A stretch of DNA of 64,000 nucleotides from an uncultured Rhizobium sp. (lineage in GTDB: Bacteria; Pseudomonadota; Alphaproteobacteria; Rhizobiales; Rhizobiaceae), in NCBI GenBank assembly GCA_945952315.1, contig CAMFIE010000002.1, forward strand, positions 124,001 to 188,000. The letters are read 5' to 3'. Positions 39,880-48,954 of the stretch are shown one piece after another (positions within the stretch are counted from its first letter, which is position 1; every line of letters begins with the position of its first letter). Made by a program: the position numbers and the translations under genes. The notes below the pieces were generated by a model. It saw nothing but the letters and a program-made list of their open reading frames with translations. It searched no databases and had not been told where the DNA came from.

Positions 39880-40935
39880 TTGAACGGACACGAACTGGTT
39901 ACATCTTCGCCGCGCCAGTCCCGCACTCACGAGACCGACGTCAATCACTTCGTCCTCACGTTCGAGAATAACCGATTGGCGAGCGAGCTATTCGGTCAGT
40001 TCGATCAAAACCTGAAGCTTCTTGAACAGAAGCTTCGCATCGATGCCACTGCGCGTGGCAATTCCGTTTCCATCACCGGGGAGCTGACCGCGACCAATCA
40101 GGCGCGCCGCGCGCTCGATTTTCTCTATGACCGTCTTCTCGCCGGTGCATCCGTCGAGACCTCCGATGTGGAAGGTGCGATCCGCATGGCGATGGCGGCC
40201 GATGACCAGCTGACATTGCCGACCATGGAGAAGAAGGCCAAGCTTTCCATGGCGCAGATCACCACGCGCAAGAAGACGGTGGCGGCAAGAACTCCGACGC
40301 AGGACGCCTATATGCGGGCGCTGGAGCGCTCGGAGCTGGTGTTCGGGGTAGGGCCGGCCGGCACTGGCAAGACCTATCTCGCCGTTGCCCATGCGGCCCA
40401 GCTTCTGGAGCGGGGCGCGGTCGATCGCATCATCCTGTCGCGACCGGCCGTCGAGGCGGGCGAGCGTCTGGGCTTCCTGCCCGGTGACATGAAGGAAAAG
40501 GTCGATCCCTATCTCAGGCCGCTTTACGACGCACTTTATGACATGATGCCCGGCGACAAGGTGGAGCGGGCGATCACCGCCGGTGTCATCGAAATCGCGC
40601 CGCTTGCCTTCATGCGCGGGCGAACCCTTGCCAATGCGGCTGTCATTCTCGACGAGGCGCAGAACACCACCTCGATGCAGATGAAGATGTTCCTCACCCG
40701 TCTTGGCGAGAATGCCCGGATGATCGTGACAGGTGACCCGAGCCAGGTGGACCTGCCGCGCGGGGTAAAATCCGGTCTGGTCGAGGCGCTGCAGATCCTC
40801 AAGGGCGTGGAAGGCATTTCCGTGATCCGCTTCAAGGATACGGATGTGGTGCGCCACCCGCTTGTCGCCCGCATCGTGAAGGCCTATGACGCCGAAACGG
40901 CAGTGGCCGATGAAAGCGAAATGATCGACCGATAG
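39880..40935 (+). CDS. PhoH-like ATPase (PhoH/YbeZ)
   Basis: A 351-residue P-loop ATPase, probably a helicase-like partner of the RNase YbeY. Walker A is GPAGTGKTYLAVAHAAQLL and Walker B is AVILDEAQNTTSMQMKMFLTRLG. The N-terminal domain begins HFVLTFENNRLASELFGQFDQNLKLLEQ. Start is TTG 39880; the N-terminus (L)NGHELVT resembles known rhizobial PhoH starts, but GGGAG lies about 11 nt away, so a downstream start is possible. The ybeY ATG follows after 8 nt. Confidence 0.92.
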   Translation: MNGHELVTSSPRQSRTHETDVNHFVLTFENNRLASELFGQFDQNLKLLEQKLRIDATARGNSVSITGELTATNQARRALDFLYDRLLAGASVETSDVEGAIRMAMAADDQLTLPTMEKKAKLSMAQITTRKKTVAARTPTQDAYMRALERSELVFGVGPAGTGKTYLAVAHAAQLLERGAVDRIILSRPAVEAGERLGFLPGDMKEKVDPYLRPLYDALYDMMPGDKVERAITAGVIEIAPLAFMRGRTLANAAVILDEAQNTTSMQMKMFLTRLGENARMIVTGDPSQVDLPRGVKSGLVEALQILKGVEGISVIRFKDTDVVRHPLVARIVKAYDAETAVADESEMIDR

Positions 40936-40943
40936 GCAGCACC

Positions 40944-41459
40944 ATGAGCGCTCCGGCAAGACTGGACATACAGGCAAGCGTCGAAAGCGACGGCTGGCCG
41001 GAAGAGGATGTGCTTTCGCCGATGGTGTCACGCATTCTCGAGCGGGCAGCGGAGTATCTTGCCGTGGAGGAGGGGCAACCCTTCCAGCCGCATCCGGTCG
41101 AGCTTTCGCTGGTCTTTACCGATGATGCGGCGATCCGCACCATCAATGCCGAGTGGCGCGGCATCGACAAGCCGACCAATGTCCTGTCCTTCCCGGCCTA
41201 TCCGGTCGAGCCCGGCGATGAACCGGGGCCGATGCTCGGGGATATCGTGATCGCGCGCGAAACCGTCCTGCGTGAGGCTGCCGATCTTTGCAAGAGCATG
41301 GATGATCATCTCACCCATCTGCTGGTGCATGGATTTCTCCATCTTTTCGGTTATGATCACCTCGATGAAGACGAGGCCGAGGAAATGGAAAGTCTCGAGA
41401 CTCGCATTCTGGCCACGCTTGGCCTATCTGATCCCTATGCCGGACAAGACCCGGCCTGA
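40944..41459 (+). CDS. ybeY: Endoribonuclease YbeY
   Basis: A 171-residue zinc metalloprotein acting in 16S rRNA 3' maturation and ribosome quality control. The H3xH5xH zinc motif is HGFLHLFGYDH in LLVHGFLHLFGYDHLDEDE. TNVLSFPAYPVEPGDEPGPMLGDI precedes it, with the LGDI signature. It is tightly placed between phoH and corC. Confidence 0.96.
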   Translation: MSAPARLDIQASVESDGWPEEDVLSPMVSRILERAAEYLAVEEGQPFQPHPVELSLVFTDDAAIRTINAEWRGIDKPTNVLSFPAYPVEPGDEPGPMLGDIVIARETVLREAADLCKSMDDHLTHLLVHGFLHLFGYDHLDEDEAEEMESLETRILATLGLSDPYAGQDPA

Positions 41460-41471
41460 CATATTGGCACA

Positions 41472-42599
41472 ATGAACGATCTTATTTCCCATTCGGCCCC
41501 GGCGGCCAAAGAGCAGGCAAGCGCGGAAGATCCCTCCAGTAGTCCGCTGAAGGTGGATGCGCAGCCCAAAGCTGGATCCTCCTTCTGGGCGCGTGCATCG
41601 CGCATCTGGCGACCGGCCAATGCCTCGAAACTCCGGCAGGACCTGGCCGATGCCCTTCTTTCGCAGGAGGCCACGGGCAATGTGTTTTCGCCCGAAGAAC
41701 GCGACATGCTGCACAATATCCTGCGCTTTCGCGAGGTGCGGGTTGCCGATGTCATGGTCCCGCGCGCCGATATCGAGGCGGTCGAAATCAACACGACCAT
41801 TGGTGATCTGATGGTGATCTTCGAAGAATCCGGCCGCTCGCGCATGCCTGTCTATGCTGAAACGCTCGATGATCCGCGCGGCATGGTGCATATCCGCGAT
41901 CTTTTATCCTATGTGACAAAGCAGGCGCGCAACAAGCGGCGCTCTGGCGCATCCAGCAAGGCGGCTGCCGCCGATGCCGGTGACAAGGCCGATGCGAAGG
42001 CACAGGCGAAGCCGAAACCGGCAATGGACCTCAGCCGTGTCGATCTCGCCAAGACGATTGCTGAAGCGGGTATCCTGCGCAAGGTTCTGTTCGTGCCACC
42101 ATCAATGCTTGCCTCCGATCTTCTCGAGCGCATGCAGGCAAACCGCACCCAGATGGCGCTGGTGATCGACGAATATGGTGGTACCGATGGTCTCGCCTCG
42201 CACGAGGATATCGTGGAAATGGTGGTCGGCGATATCGATGACGAGCATGATGACGAGGAGGCGATGTTTACCCAGACCTCCGATGACGTCTTCATCGCCG
42301 ATGCCCGCGTCGAGCTGGAAGAACTGGCGGAAGCCATCGGTCCGGATTTCGATGTGGCCGATCAGCTCGACGATATCGATACGCTCGGCGGCCTGATCTT
42401 CTCCGCGCTTGGCCGAATTCCCTCCCGCGCCGAAGTGGTGCAGGCACTTCCCGGCTTCGAGTTCCATATTCTCGACGCCGACCCGCGCCGCATCAAGAAG
42501 GTGCGCATTACCCGCACGCGCGCGGCGCTTCGCCGTCGCCTGACCAAGGGCGAGACCGAAACGGGGGCAGCGCTTGCTGCCGGTGAACCGGAAGCGTGA
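41472..42599 (+). CDS. CBS-domain hemolysin-like protein (CorC/TlyC family)
   Basis: A 375-residue cytosolic protein. After a basic N-terminus, two CBS domains (about 95-240; EVRVADVMVPRADIEAVEI and VIDEYGGTDGLASHEDIVEMVVGDI) flank an Ala/Lys-rich linker (about 155-180), and a C-terminal CorC_HlyC domain follows (DQLDDIDTLGGLIFSALGRIPSRAEVV). Family members are linked to magnesium/cobalt efflux and are not true hemolysins. It has no membrane DUF21 domain. Start 12 nt after ybeY. Confidence 0.92.
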   Translation: MNDLISHSAPAAKEQASAEDPSSSPLKVDAQPKAGSSFWARASRIWRPANASKLRQDLADALLSQEATGNVFSPEERDMLHNILRFREVRVADVMVPRADIEAVEINTTIGDLMVIFEESGRSRMPVYAETLDDPRGMVHIRDLLSYVTKQARNKRRSGASSKAAAADAGDKADAKAQAKPKPAMDLSRVDLAKTIAEAGILRKVLFVPPSMLASDLLERMQANRTQMALVIDEYGGTDGLASHEDIVEMVVGDIDDEHDDEEAMFTQTSDDVFIADARVELEELAEAIGPDFDVADQLDDIDTLGGLIFSALGRIPSRAEVVQALPGFEFHILDADPRRIKKVRITRTRAALRRRLTKGETETGAALAAGEPEA

Positions 42600-42694
42600 C
42601 GCTTTGGCCTTCTTCGCCGTGACGGGCTGACGACAAATCGCGCAAGTTTTGAAAGACTGCGTCCGGATGATTCGAACGCATCGGGAGGCGGCGC

Positions 42695-44290
42695 GTGGAA
42701 AGACTGGCTGGGTGGGTAATCCTGCAATGGGGTGCCAGAAGGGCGCTGCTTGCGATTGTCGCGGGCGCCATCGGCAATCTCGCGCTTGCGCCGGTCAATG
42801 TTTTTGCCGCGATGTTCCTCTCGTTCACGCTGCTCGTCTGGCTGATGGACGGGGTCGCGAGCGCTCCGGAAAGCGGTCTGTTCGGCAAGATGCGCTCGGC
42901 CTTTGCGCTCGGCTGGCTGTTCGGCTTCGGCTATTTCGTTGGCGGTCTGTGGTGGATCGGCAATGCCCTTCTCGTCGAGGCAGACAGCTTTGCCTGGGCG
43001 CTGCCGCTCGCGGTCCTTGGTCTTCCCGCCTTTCTTGCCTGCTATTTCGGCCTTGCAACCATGCTGGCCCGGATCCTCTGGTCGGAAGGCATGGGGCGCA
43101 TCGCGGCCCTTGCGGCCAGCTTCGCCCTGGTGGAATGGCTGCGGTCCTGGCTGTTTACCGGTTTTGCCTGGAACGTGATCGGCTACGGGGCGATGCCCGT
43201 GCCGCTGATGATGCAGTCCGTGCATGTGATCGGTCTCTTCGGCGTCACGGCGGGGGCCATCTATGTCTTCGCAGCCCCGGCATTGATTGGCACCCGCCGG
43301 GGGCGCGTTCCGGGGCTTGTGCTGGCGCTGGCACTGTTCGCCGCCCATCTCGGCTATGGTGCCTATGTGTTGCGCCAGCCATTGCCTGCACCCGGCACAT
43401 CCGCGCTGGCTGTGCGCATCGTGCAGCCGGTGATCGATCAGGCAAAGAAGATGGACGACCGGGAAAAATCGGAGGTGTTCGAGGAGCATCTGAAGCTCAC
43501 GGTCGAAGCGCTTGCGGCGGATCAGAAGAAACCGGACATCATTCTGTGGCCTGAAACCTCCGTTCCCTTCATTCTCACCGAAAATCAGGATGCGCTGACG
43601 CGGGTTGCCGATCTTCTCGATGACAACCAGATCCTGATTGCCGGTGCCGTGCGGGAGGAAGATCCCGGCCCGGGTCTGCCGACCCGCTACTACAATTCCG
43701 TGGTGGTCATCGACGGGCGGGGCAATATCATCGGTGCGTCGGACAAGGTGCATCTCGTGCCCTTTGGAGAATATATGCCGTTCGAGGATTTCCTGACGGG
43801 TCTCTTCGGTGTGAAAGCCGTGGCTGCCCTTCCGGGAGGCTATTCGTCAGCCAGCACGCACCGGCTGCTCGAGCTTCCGGGCGGTCTGCGCTTCTACCCG
43901 CTGATCTGCTATGAGGCGATTTTCCCATCGGAAATCAGTGACGAGGCGATGGGCGCCAATGCCATAATCAACCTCACCAATGACGCCTGGTTCGGCAATT
44001 CCTCCGGTCCCTACCAGCACTTCCAGCAGGCCCGCATCCGCGCGGTTGAAACAGGCATTCCATTGATTCGGGCCGCAAATAACGGCATTTCCGCGTTGAT
44101 CGATGCACGCGGAGAAATTTTTTCTGGTCTTGGCCTGGATGTAAAAGGCGCCGTGCAAGCGACCTTGGGTAGTCATGCCATGCCGATATGGTCGAATCGC
44201 GACAGAATCATTCACTTCTGGTTGATCGTGATTGCATTTCTTTTGGCTGCGGCTTTCTCACGCATTGGTTTTAATTTCAGAACGAATTGA
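42695..44290 (+). CDS. lnt: Apolipoprotein N-acyltransferase
   Basis: A 531-residue inner-membrane enzyme performing the final acylation of lipoproteins. About seven N-terminal helices precede the periplasmic nitrilase domain. The catalytic triad is visible: Glu in ILWPETSVPF, Lys in ASDKVHLVPFGEYMPFED, Cys in YPLICYEAIFPSEI. A last helix (IHFWLIVIAFLLAAAFSRIGF) ends the protein. Start is GTG 42695 with GGGAGG upstream. With lspA the window covers two of the three lipoprotein maturation enzymes. Confidence 0.96.
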   Translation: MERLAGWVILQWGARRALLAIVAGAIGNLALAPVNVFAAMFLSFTLLVWLMDGVASAPESGLFGKMRSAFALGWLFGFGYFVGGLWWIGNALLVEADSFAWALPLAVLGLPAFLACYFGLATMLARILWSEGMGRIAALAASFALVEWLRSWLFTGFAWNVIGYGAMPVPLMMQSVHVIGLFGVTAGAIYVFAAPALIGTRRGRVPGLVLALALFAAHLGYGAYVLRQPLPAPGTSALAVRIVQPVIDQAKKMDDREKSEVFEEHLKLTVEALAADQKKPDIILWPETSVPFILTENQDALTRVADLLDDNQILIAGAVREEDPGPGLPTRYYNSVVVIDGRGNIIGASDKVHLVPFGEYMPFEDFLTGLFGVKAVAALPGGYSSASTHRLLELPGGLRFYPLICYEAIFPSEISDEAMGANAIINLTNDAWFGNSSGPYQHFQQARIRAVETGIPLIRAANNGISALIDARGEIFSGLGLDVKGAVQATLGSHAMPIWSNRDRIIHFWLIVIAFLLAAAFSRIGFNFRTN

Positions 44291-44400
44291 CCGAAAACCC
44301 CCAAAATTGCATAGTGCCGCCCGTGGGGACATTTGCCAATTACTGGGGCGGCGGAACGCTACGTTCATGAAGAACGGAGCTCATCTGTCGTGGCGATAAC

Positions 44401-44421
44401 CTGATTAGGTATCAGTATAAA
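44401..44421. promoter_or_regulatory. 15-bp palindrome and -10-like element upstream of the XRE regulator
   Basis: CTGAT-TAGGT-ATCAG (44401-44415) is an inverted repeat with 5-bp arms, followed directly by TATAAA (44416-44421). It lies 20-40 nt before the XRE gene ATG and fits an autoregulatory operator over a promoter. No clear -35 is visible. Confidence 0.4.
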
Positions 44422-44441
44422 CCGATAGTTAGGACCGCGAG

Positions 44442-44861
44442 ATGATAGAGAACAAGAAGAAGCCGAATCCGATCGACATTCATGTCGGCAGCCGGATCCG
44501 GTTGAGAAGGACCATGCTTGGCATGAGCCAGGAAAAGCTCGGAGAGAGCCTTGGCATTACCTTCCAGCAGATCCAGAAATACGAAAAGGGGACAAACCGG
44601 GTTGGCGCAAGCCGCCTTCAGAACATTTCCAATATTCTGAATGTTCCGGTGTCTTTCTTCTTCGAAGATGCTCCCGGCGAAGGGGCCGCCCTCGCCTCGG
44701 GCATGAGCGAAGCATCCAGTTCCAATTACGTAGTTGACTTTCTTTCTTCGTCAGAAGGGTTGCAGCTCAACCGCGCCTTTGTGAAAATTACGGATCCCAA
44801 GGTCCGCCGTCGTCTTGTCGATCTCGTCAAGGCACTGGCTGCGGAAGCCGATCTGGATTGA
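44442..44861 (+). CDS. XRE-family transcriptional regulator (PhrR/PraR type)
   Basis: A 139-residue DNA-binding protein with a Cro/C1 helix-turn-helix at about 15-72: VGSRIRLRRTMLGMSQEKLGESLGITFQQIQKYEKGTNRVGASRL. The C-terminal part has no known domain. This alphaproteobacterial regulator often sits just before metK; rhizobial relatives are PhrR of S. meliloti and PraR of R. leguminosarum, which affects biofilm and quorum sensing. Assignment between them is not possible here. It ends at a terminator and so is separate from metK. Confidence 0.88.
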   Translation: MIENKKKPNPIDIHVGSRIRLRRTMLGMSQEKLGESLGITFQQIQKYEKGTNRVGASRLQNISNILNVPVSFFFEDAPGEGAALASGMSEASSSNYVVDFLSSSEGLQLNRAFVKITDPKVRRRLVDLVKALAAEADLD

Positions 44862-44887
44862 TTGCTTTCATCCAAGCATTTTCTGGC

Positions 44888-44910
44888 AAGGCGGCTTCGG
44901 CCGCCTTTTT
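44888..44910 (+). terminator. Rho-independent terminator after the XRE gene
   Basis: AAGGCGGC / GCCGCCTT form a perfect 8-bp stem closed by a stable TTCG tetraloop and followed by TTT. It isolates the XRE gene from metK. Confidence 0.92.
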
Positions 44911-44952
44911 CATGCCCGCATTTCAGGCGCATCATTCCGGCGCAAGCTGTGA

Positions 44953-44974
44953 GATATAAAGATATATGTATATC
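44953..44974. promoter_or_regulatory. AT-rich GATATA repeat / inverted repeat upstream of metK
   Basis: GATATA occurs at 44953-44958 and 44961-44966 and is inverted as TATATC at 44969-44974, in a GC-poor patch 70-90 nt before metK. The arrangement suggests a binding site for a dimeric regulator or a promoter. An ArsR-type SahR operator of methionine-cycle genes is one candidate, recalled from memory and not verified. Confidence 0.4.
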
Positions 44975-45043
44975 CTTCTCTGCTTGTCATTTCGCATCGA
45001 TCTGGCTAACAGTGGTTGTCTTTTACTTTGAGGGGTCCCCCGC

Positions 45044-46282
45044 ATGCGCTCGAACTATCTTTTCACCAGCGAGTCCGTCGCTGAAGGTCATCCGGACAAG
45101 GTCTGCGACCGTATTTCCGATGAAATCGTGGATCTTGTTTACCGGGAGGCCGCCAAGACCGGCGTCAATCCCTGGACTGTCCGCATCGCATGCGAAACAC
45201 TGGCCACCACCAACCGCGTCGTCATCGCCGGCGAAGTGCGCCTGCCGCCGAGCCTGATGAAAAAGGACAAGGCCGGAAACGACGTTATCAATCCGGTGAA
45301 GTTCAAGGCGGCCGCGCGCAAGGCGATCCGGGACATTGGCTACGAGCAGGACGGCTTTCACTGGAAGACGGCAAGGATCGATGTGCTGCTGCATTCCCAG
45401 TCCGCCGATATTGCACAGGGCGTGGACAATGCCGCGGACCAGCAGGGTGACGAGGGTGCAGGCGACCAGGGCATCATGTTCGGTTACGCCTGCCGCGAAA
45501 CGCCTGATCTGATGCCGGCACCGATCTATTACTCGCACAAGATCCTGCAATTGCTTGCGACCGCCCGCAAGAAGGGCGAGGGCGACGCCGGAAAGCTTGG
45601 CCCCGATGCCAAGAGCCAGGTGACCGTTCGCTACGTGGATGGCAAGGCGACGGATGTGGTCTCGATCGTGCTCTCCACCCAGCATCTCGATGAAAGCTGG
45701 GATTCGGCCAAGGTGCGCTCGGTGGTGGAGCCCTATATTCGCGAGGCTCTCGGCGATCTCAAGATTGCCGACGATTGCAAGTGGTATATCAACCCGACCG
45801 GCAAATTCGTGATCGGTGGCCCGGATGGCGATGCGGGCCTCACTGGCCGCAAGATCATCGTGGATACCTATGGCGGGGCCGCACCCCATGGTGGCGGGGC
45901 CTTCTCCGGCAAGGACACGACCAAGGTTGACCGTTCGGCCGCCTATGCCGCCCGCTATCTCGCGAAGAATGTGGTTGCCGCGGGCCTTGCGGACCGCTGC
46001 ACGATCCAGCTTTCCTATGCCATCGGCGTTGCCCAGCCGCTCTCCATCTATGTCGACCTGCACGGCACCGGCAAGGTTTCGGAGGAGCAGGTGGAAGATG
46101 CGATCCGCAAATGCATGGATCTTTCGCCCTCCGGCATCCGTCGCCATCTTGACTTGAACAAGCCGATCTATGCAAAGACGGCAGCCTATGGCCATTTCGG
46201 CCGCAAGGCTGGCCGCGACGGCTCCTTCTCCTGGGAGAAGCTTGATCTCGTCAAGGCCCTTAAGGAAGCCGTGAAGGCTTGA
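45044..46282 (+). CDS. metK: S-adenosylmethionine synthetase
   Basis: A 412-residue enzyme making SAM from methionine and ATP, supplying the many methyltransferases and radical SAM proteins in this window (UbiE, RNA methyltransferases, MiaB, HemW, TrmB). Motifs: [36 protein letters not shown] (ATP site hexapeptide) and [23 protein letters not shown] (P-loop). GAGGGG before the ATG lies in a GGGGTCCCC palindrome. Length is slightly above the enteric enzyme (384), as in other alphaproteobacteria. trmB follows after 13 nt. Confidence 0.97.
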   Translation: MRSNYLFTSESVAEGHPDKVCDRISDEIVDLVYREAAKTGVNPWTVRIACETLATTNRVVIAGEVRLPPSLMKKDKAGNDVINPVKFKAAARKAIRDIGYEQDGFHWKTARIDVLLHSQSADIAQGVDNAADQQGDEGAGDQGIMFGYACRETPDLMPAPIYYSHKILQLLATARKKGEGDAGKLGPDAKSQVTVRYVDGKATDVVSIVLSTQHLDESWDSAKVRSVVEPYIREALGDLKIADDCKWYINPTGKFVIGGPDGDAGLTGRKIIVDTYGGAAPHGGGAFSGKDTTKVDRSAAYAARYLAKNVVAAGLADRCTIQLSYAIGVAQPLSIYVDLHGTGKVSEEQVEDAIRKCMDLSPSGIRRHLDLNKPIYAKTAAYGHFGRKAGRDGSFSWEKLDLVKALKEAVKA

Positions 46283-46295
46283 AGGTAAGGAACGG

Positions 46296-47012
46296 ATGAC
46301 CGGTACGGAACGCGGCAAGCGCGCGACGGAAGCATTTTTCGGACGGCGCAAGGGAAAACCCCTGCGCGAGGCACAGCTGGGGGCGATGGCGGAAGATCTG
46401 CCGCGCCTGAAGCTTGATCTCTCCGAAAGACCGCCGGAGACGCTTACCGCGCTTTTTCCCGTCCCGGTCAACCACATTCGCCTGGAGATTGGCTTCGGCG
46501 GTGGCGAGCATCTGGCGCATCGCGCCGCCGAACAGCCTCAGACCGGTTTCATCGGTGTCGAGCCCTTCGTCAATTCCATGGCGAAGATGCTGGCGAAGAT
46601 CGAGGCCGGTGGCCTCGGGAATATCCGACTCTATGATGATGATGCCACGCAGCTGCTCGACTGGCTGCCGGATGGGGTGATTGACCAGATCGATCTTCTT
46701 TATCCCGATCCCTGGCCAAAGAAAAAGCACTGGAAGCGGCGCTTCGTTTCTCAGGTCAATCTGGCGCGGTTTCACCGTGTGCTGAAGCCCGGCGGGCTGT
46801 TTTGCTTTGCGTCCGACATCGACACCTATGTCAACTGGACGCTGATTCATTGCCGCGATTTCCGGGCGACTGATGGCGGTGGCTTTGACTGGACTGCCGA
46901 AAATGCTTCGGACTGGCTGACCCCGTTTGCCAACTGGCCGGGGACACGCTACGAGGCGAAGGCGCGGCGCGAGGGCCGCTCTTCTGCCTATCTCACCTTC
47001 CGTCGTACCTGA
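46296..47012 (+). CDS. trmB: tRNA (guanine-N7-)-methyltransferase TrmB
   Basis: A 238-residue SAM-dependent enzyme that methylates G46 in tRNA. Motif I is [19 protein letters not shown] and the signature [20 protein letters not shown] is intact. It is co-oriented with metK, 13 nt apart. Its stop codon abuts the stop of the DUF1150 gene on the other strand with no base between. In most rhizobia, rimP-nusA follow trmB; here they do not, suggesting a rearrangement boundary. Confidence 0.96.
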   Translation: MTGTERGKRATEAFFGRRKGKPLREAQLGAMAEDLPRLKLDLSERPPETLTALFPVPVNHIRLEIGFGGGEHLAHRAAEQPQTGFIGVEPFVNSMAKMLAKIEAGGLGNIRLYDDDATQLLDWLPDGVIDQIDLLYPDPWPKKKHWKRRFVSQVNLARFHRVLKPGGLFCFASDIDTYVNWTLIHCRDFRATDGGGFDWTAENASDWLTPFANWPGTRYEAKARREGRSSAYLTFRRT

Positions 47013-47270
47013 TCAGTGCAGGCTGACGGTCTTCAGATCGTCTTCAGCGGCCTTGAAAAAGGTGCTGGAGCGGTTGTCTGTGAGAAGGATGGGTGTGCCA
47101 TCCGCCCCGAACAGTGCCCACAGATCAAGTGCCGGATCGATGCTCGGCGCTTCGGGGAAGCAGCGAGACACCTCGTCTGAACGGATCTTGCGGATATAGC
47201 CGACCTCGCCCGCACCCAGATGGGCGAGCTCTGTTTCCGTCAGCCGTGCATTCGCATCTTTCATCAACAT
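47013..47270 (-). CDS. DUF1150 family small protein
   Basis: An 85-residue protein of unknown function: LGAGEVGYIRKIRSDEVSRCF and LDLWALFGADGTPILLTDNRSS are the DUF1150 pattern. A GGAGGGA site precedes the ATG. It lies 44 nt downstream of hsp20 on the same strand, a pairing seen repeatedly in alphaproteobacteria, so it is probably co-induced by heat. No signal peptide or membrane segment. Confidence 0.85.
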   Translation of the reverse strand: MLMKDANARLTETELAHLGAGEVGYIRKIRSDEVSRCFPEAPSIDPALDLWALFGADGTPILLTDNRSSTFFKAAEDDLKTVSLH

Positions 47271-47314
47271 TTCGGTCCCTCCGAGAAAGGGTTCCGGCAG
47301 TTCTTGCCGTTGTC

Positions 47315-47746
47315 TCAGTCTGAGACCGAAATGTTAATTTTCCTCACCATACGCTCCGGTTCCGGGCGAATGAGATCAACAGAAAGCAATCCATTTTTCA
47401 AAGATGCGCCCAGAACCTGCATGCCTTCGGCCAAAACGAACATGCGCTGGAACTGACGGGCGGCTATCCCGCGGTAAAGATACTCTTTTTCACCCTGTTC
47501 CTGCTGGCGTCCGCGGATCACCAGCTGATTCTCTTCGGTGGTCACATCCAGCTCGTCCTCGGAAAAACCCGCCACAGCCAGCGTGATTCGCAGCCGCTCC
47601 GGCAGATTGGCGGCGCGGTCTCCATTGAGGCGCTCGATATTATAGGGCGGATATCCGTCGCTGGCCTTGGCAATGCGTTCCAGCGTTTTTTCCATGGCGT
47701 CAAAACCCAGCAGCAGAGGGCTGGCAAAGGGCGTCAGGCGGCTCAT
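47315..47746 (-). CDS. Small heat shock protein Hsp20 (IbpA-like)
   Basis: A 143-residue alpha-crystallin-type chaperone. The N-terminus MSRLTPFASPLLLGFDAMEKTLERI is that of rhizobial Hsp20 of the A class. The alpha-crystallin domain (about 35-130) has LRITLAVAGFSEDELDVTTEENQLVIRG and ends with the L-x-V type NGLLSVDLIRPEPE. ATG 47746 is preceded by AAGGA, which is sequestered in the hairpin at 47754-47772. The sigma-32-like promoter at 47809-47838 drives it. Confidence 0.93.
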   Translation of the reverse strand: MSRLTPFASPLLLGFDAMEKTLERIAKASDGYPPYNIERLNGDRAANLPERLRITLAVAGFSEDELDVTTEENQLVIRGRQQEQGEKEYLYRGIAARQFQRMFVLAEGMQVLGASLKNGLLSVDLIRPEPERMVRKINISVSD

Positions 47747-47803
47747 TGTCGAAGTCCTTGTGTGCAAGCGACCATGCCGGACCCCTTTGATGGGCACCCA
47801 GCA
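47747..47803 (-). ncRNA. ROSE-like RNA thermometer in the hsp20 5' leader
   Basis: The last part of the leader folds as GTC-G-CTTG (47772-47765), loop CACA, CAAG-GAC (47760-47754). It hides the AAGGA ribosome-binding site and leaves one bulged G opposite it. The left arm contains TCGCT, the U(U/C)GCU motif of ROSE elements, and the bulged G matches the known ROSE architecture. Upstream leader bases can form further hairpins. Rhizobial hsp20 genes commonly have ROSE elements. Confidence 0.65.
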
Positions 47804-47808
47804 CAAAT

Positions 47809-47838
47809 AATATGGGGGGCGGTCGCGCGGCTTGCAAG
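47809..47838 (-). promoter_or_regulatory. Putative sigma-32 promoter of hsp20
   Basis: On the minus strand CTTGCA (47838-47833) is followed after 18 nt by CATATT (47814-47809) within CCCCCCATATT. This fits the heat-shock CTTG ... CYTAT pattern and also the E. coli CCCCAT -10. The transcript would start about 60 nt before the ATG, leaving room for the thermometer. Confidence 0.6.
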
Positions 47839-47996
47839 TTCCACCCTTGCAAAACCGCACGCTTCGGAGCCACGGAGATTGACCATTTGGTAAAAACCTG
47901 CCTTGACAGCGCAAGCCCCGCCTTACACTCTGCGGCAGCCGACCGGGAGGGTTAACGTGCCTGCTCCGGTCCACCAGAGGAGGCATGCGGGACAAG

Positions 47997-48941
47997 ATGA
48001 GCGACAGACGCAAGATCATTATCGACACGGATCCGGGGCAGGATGATGCGGCCGCGATCTTTCTGGCCTTCGGCAGCCCGCAGGAAGTGGACCTGCTCGG
48101 GATCACCACCGTTGCAGGGAATGTGCCGCTCAGTCTGACGTCGCGCAACGCGCTGATCCTCTGCGAGCTTTGCAATCGTCCCGATGTGAAGGTTTTTGCC
48201 GGTTGCGACCGGCCGCTGAGCCGTCCTCTGGTGACCGCGGAGCATGTGCATGGCAAGACAGGCCTTGATGGCCCGACCCTTGCCGAGCCGACACTCAAGC
48301 TTCAGCCGCAGCATTCCGTCGATTTCATCATCGAAACCCTGCGCAACGAACCTTCGGGAACGGTGACGCTGTGTACGCTCGGGCCCCTGACCAATATCGC
48401 CACCGCCTTCACCCGCGCGCCCGATATCATCAGCCGTGTGCGCGAGATCGTCTCCATGGGCGGTGGTTTCTCGGAGGGGGGCAATATCACGCCTGCGGCC
48501 GAGTTCAACATTTATGTCGATCCGGAAGCGGCAAAGATCGTGTTTGGCGCAGGCGTGCCGATGGTGCTGATGCCGCTGGACGTGACACACCAGTTGCTCA
48601 CCCGCAAAGATCGTGTGGCGCGCATGCGCGCGATCGGAACCGCGCCGGCGATTGCGATGGTGGAAATGCTCGAATTCTTCGAGCGCTTCGATATCGAGAA
48701 ATATGGTTCCGACGGCGGCCCGCTGCATGATCCGACGGTGGTCGCCTATCTCGTCAAGCCGTCGCTCTTCGACGGGCGGCTCTGCAACGTGGAAATCGAG
48801 ACCGCCTCGGAGCTCACGGCCGGGATGACGGTGATCGACTGGTGGCATGTCACGGATCGCAAGCGCAATGTGAAGGTGATGCGCAGCGTCGATGCAGACG
48901 GCTTCTTCGATCTGCTGATCGAGCGTTTCGCCCGGATCTGA
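47997..48941 (+). CDS. Nucleoside hydrolase (inosine-uridine preferring family)
   Basis: A 314-residue enzyme that hydrolyses nucleosides to base and ribose. The calcium-binding N-terminal motif is IIIDTDPGQDDAAAI, a further motif is GPLTNIATAF, and a C-terminal GGPLHDPTVVAYL contains the metal Asp. Base specificity is unknown. Start: ATG 47985 has AGAGGAGG only 1 nt away, so ATG 47997 (4 codons later) is preferred. It faces ribokinase across a shared terminator; ribose it frees is the kinase's substrate. Confidence 0.92.
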   Translation: MSDRRKIIIDTDPGQDDAAAIFLAFGSPQEVDLLGITTVAGNVPLSLTSRNALILCELCNRPDVKVFAGCDRPLSRPLVTAEHVHGKTGLDGPTLAEPTLKLQPQHSVDFIIETLRNEPSGTVTLCTLGPLTNIATAFTRAPDIISRVREIVSMGGGFSEGGNITPAAEFNIYVDPEAAKIVFGAGVPMVLMPLDVTHQLLTRKDRVARMRAIGTAPAIAMVEMLEFFERFDIEKYGSDGGPLHDPTVVAYLVKPSLFDGRLCNVEIETASELTAGMTVIDWWHVTDRKRNVKVMRSVDADGFFDLLIERFARI

Positions 48942-48954
48942 TCGCTTCTGAAAA

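Noticed and set aside
44911-45043. SAM riboswitch before metK
   Set aside because: The leader lacks the SAM-II pseudoknot pattern and the SAM/SAH core as far as I can judge by eye; a covariance search would settle it.
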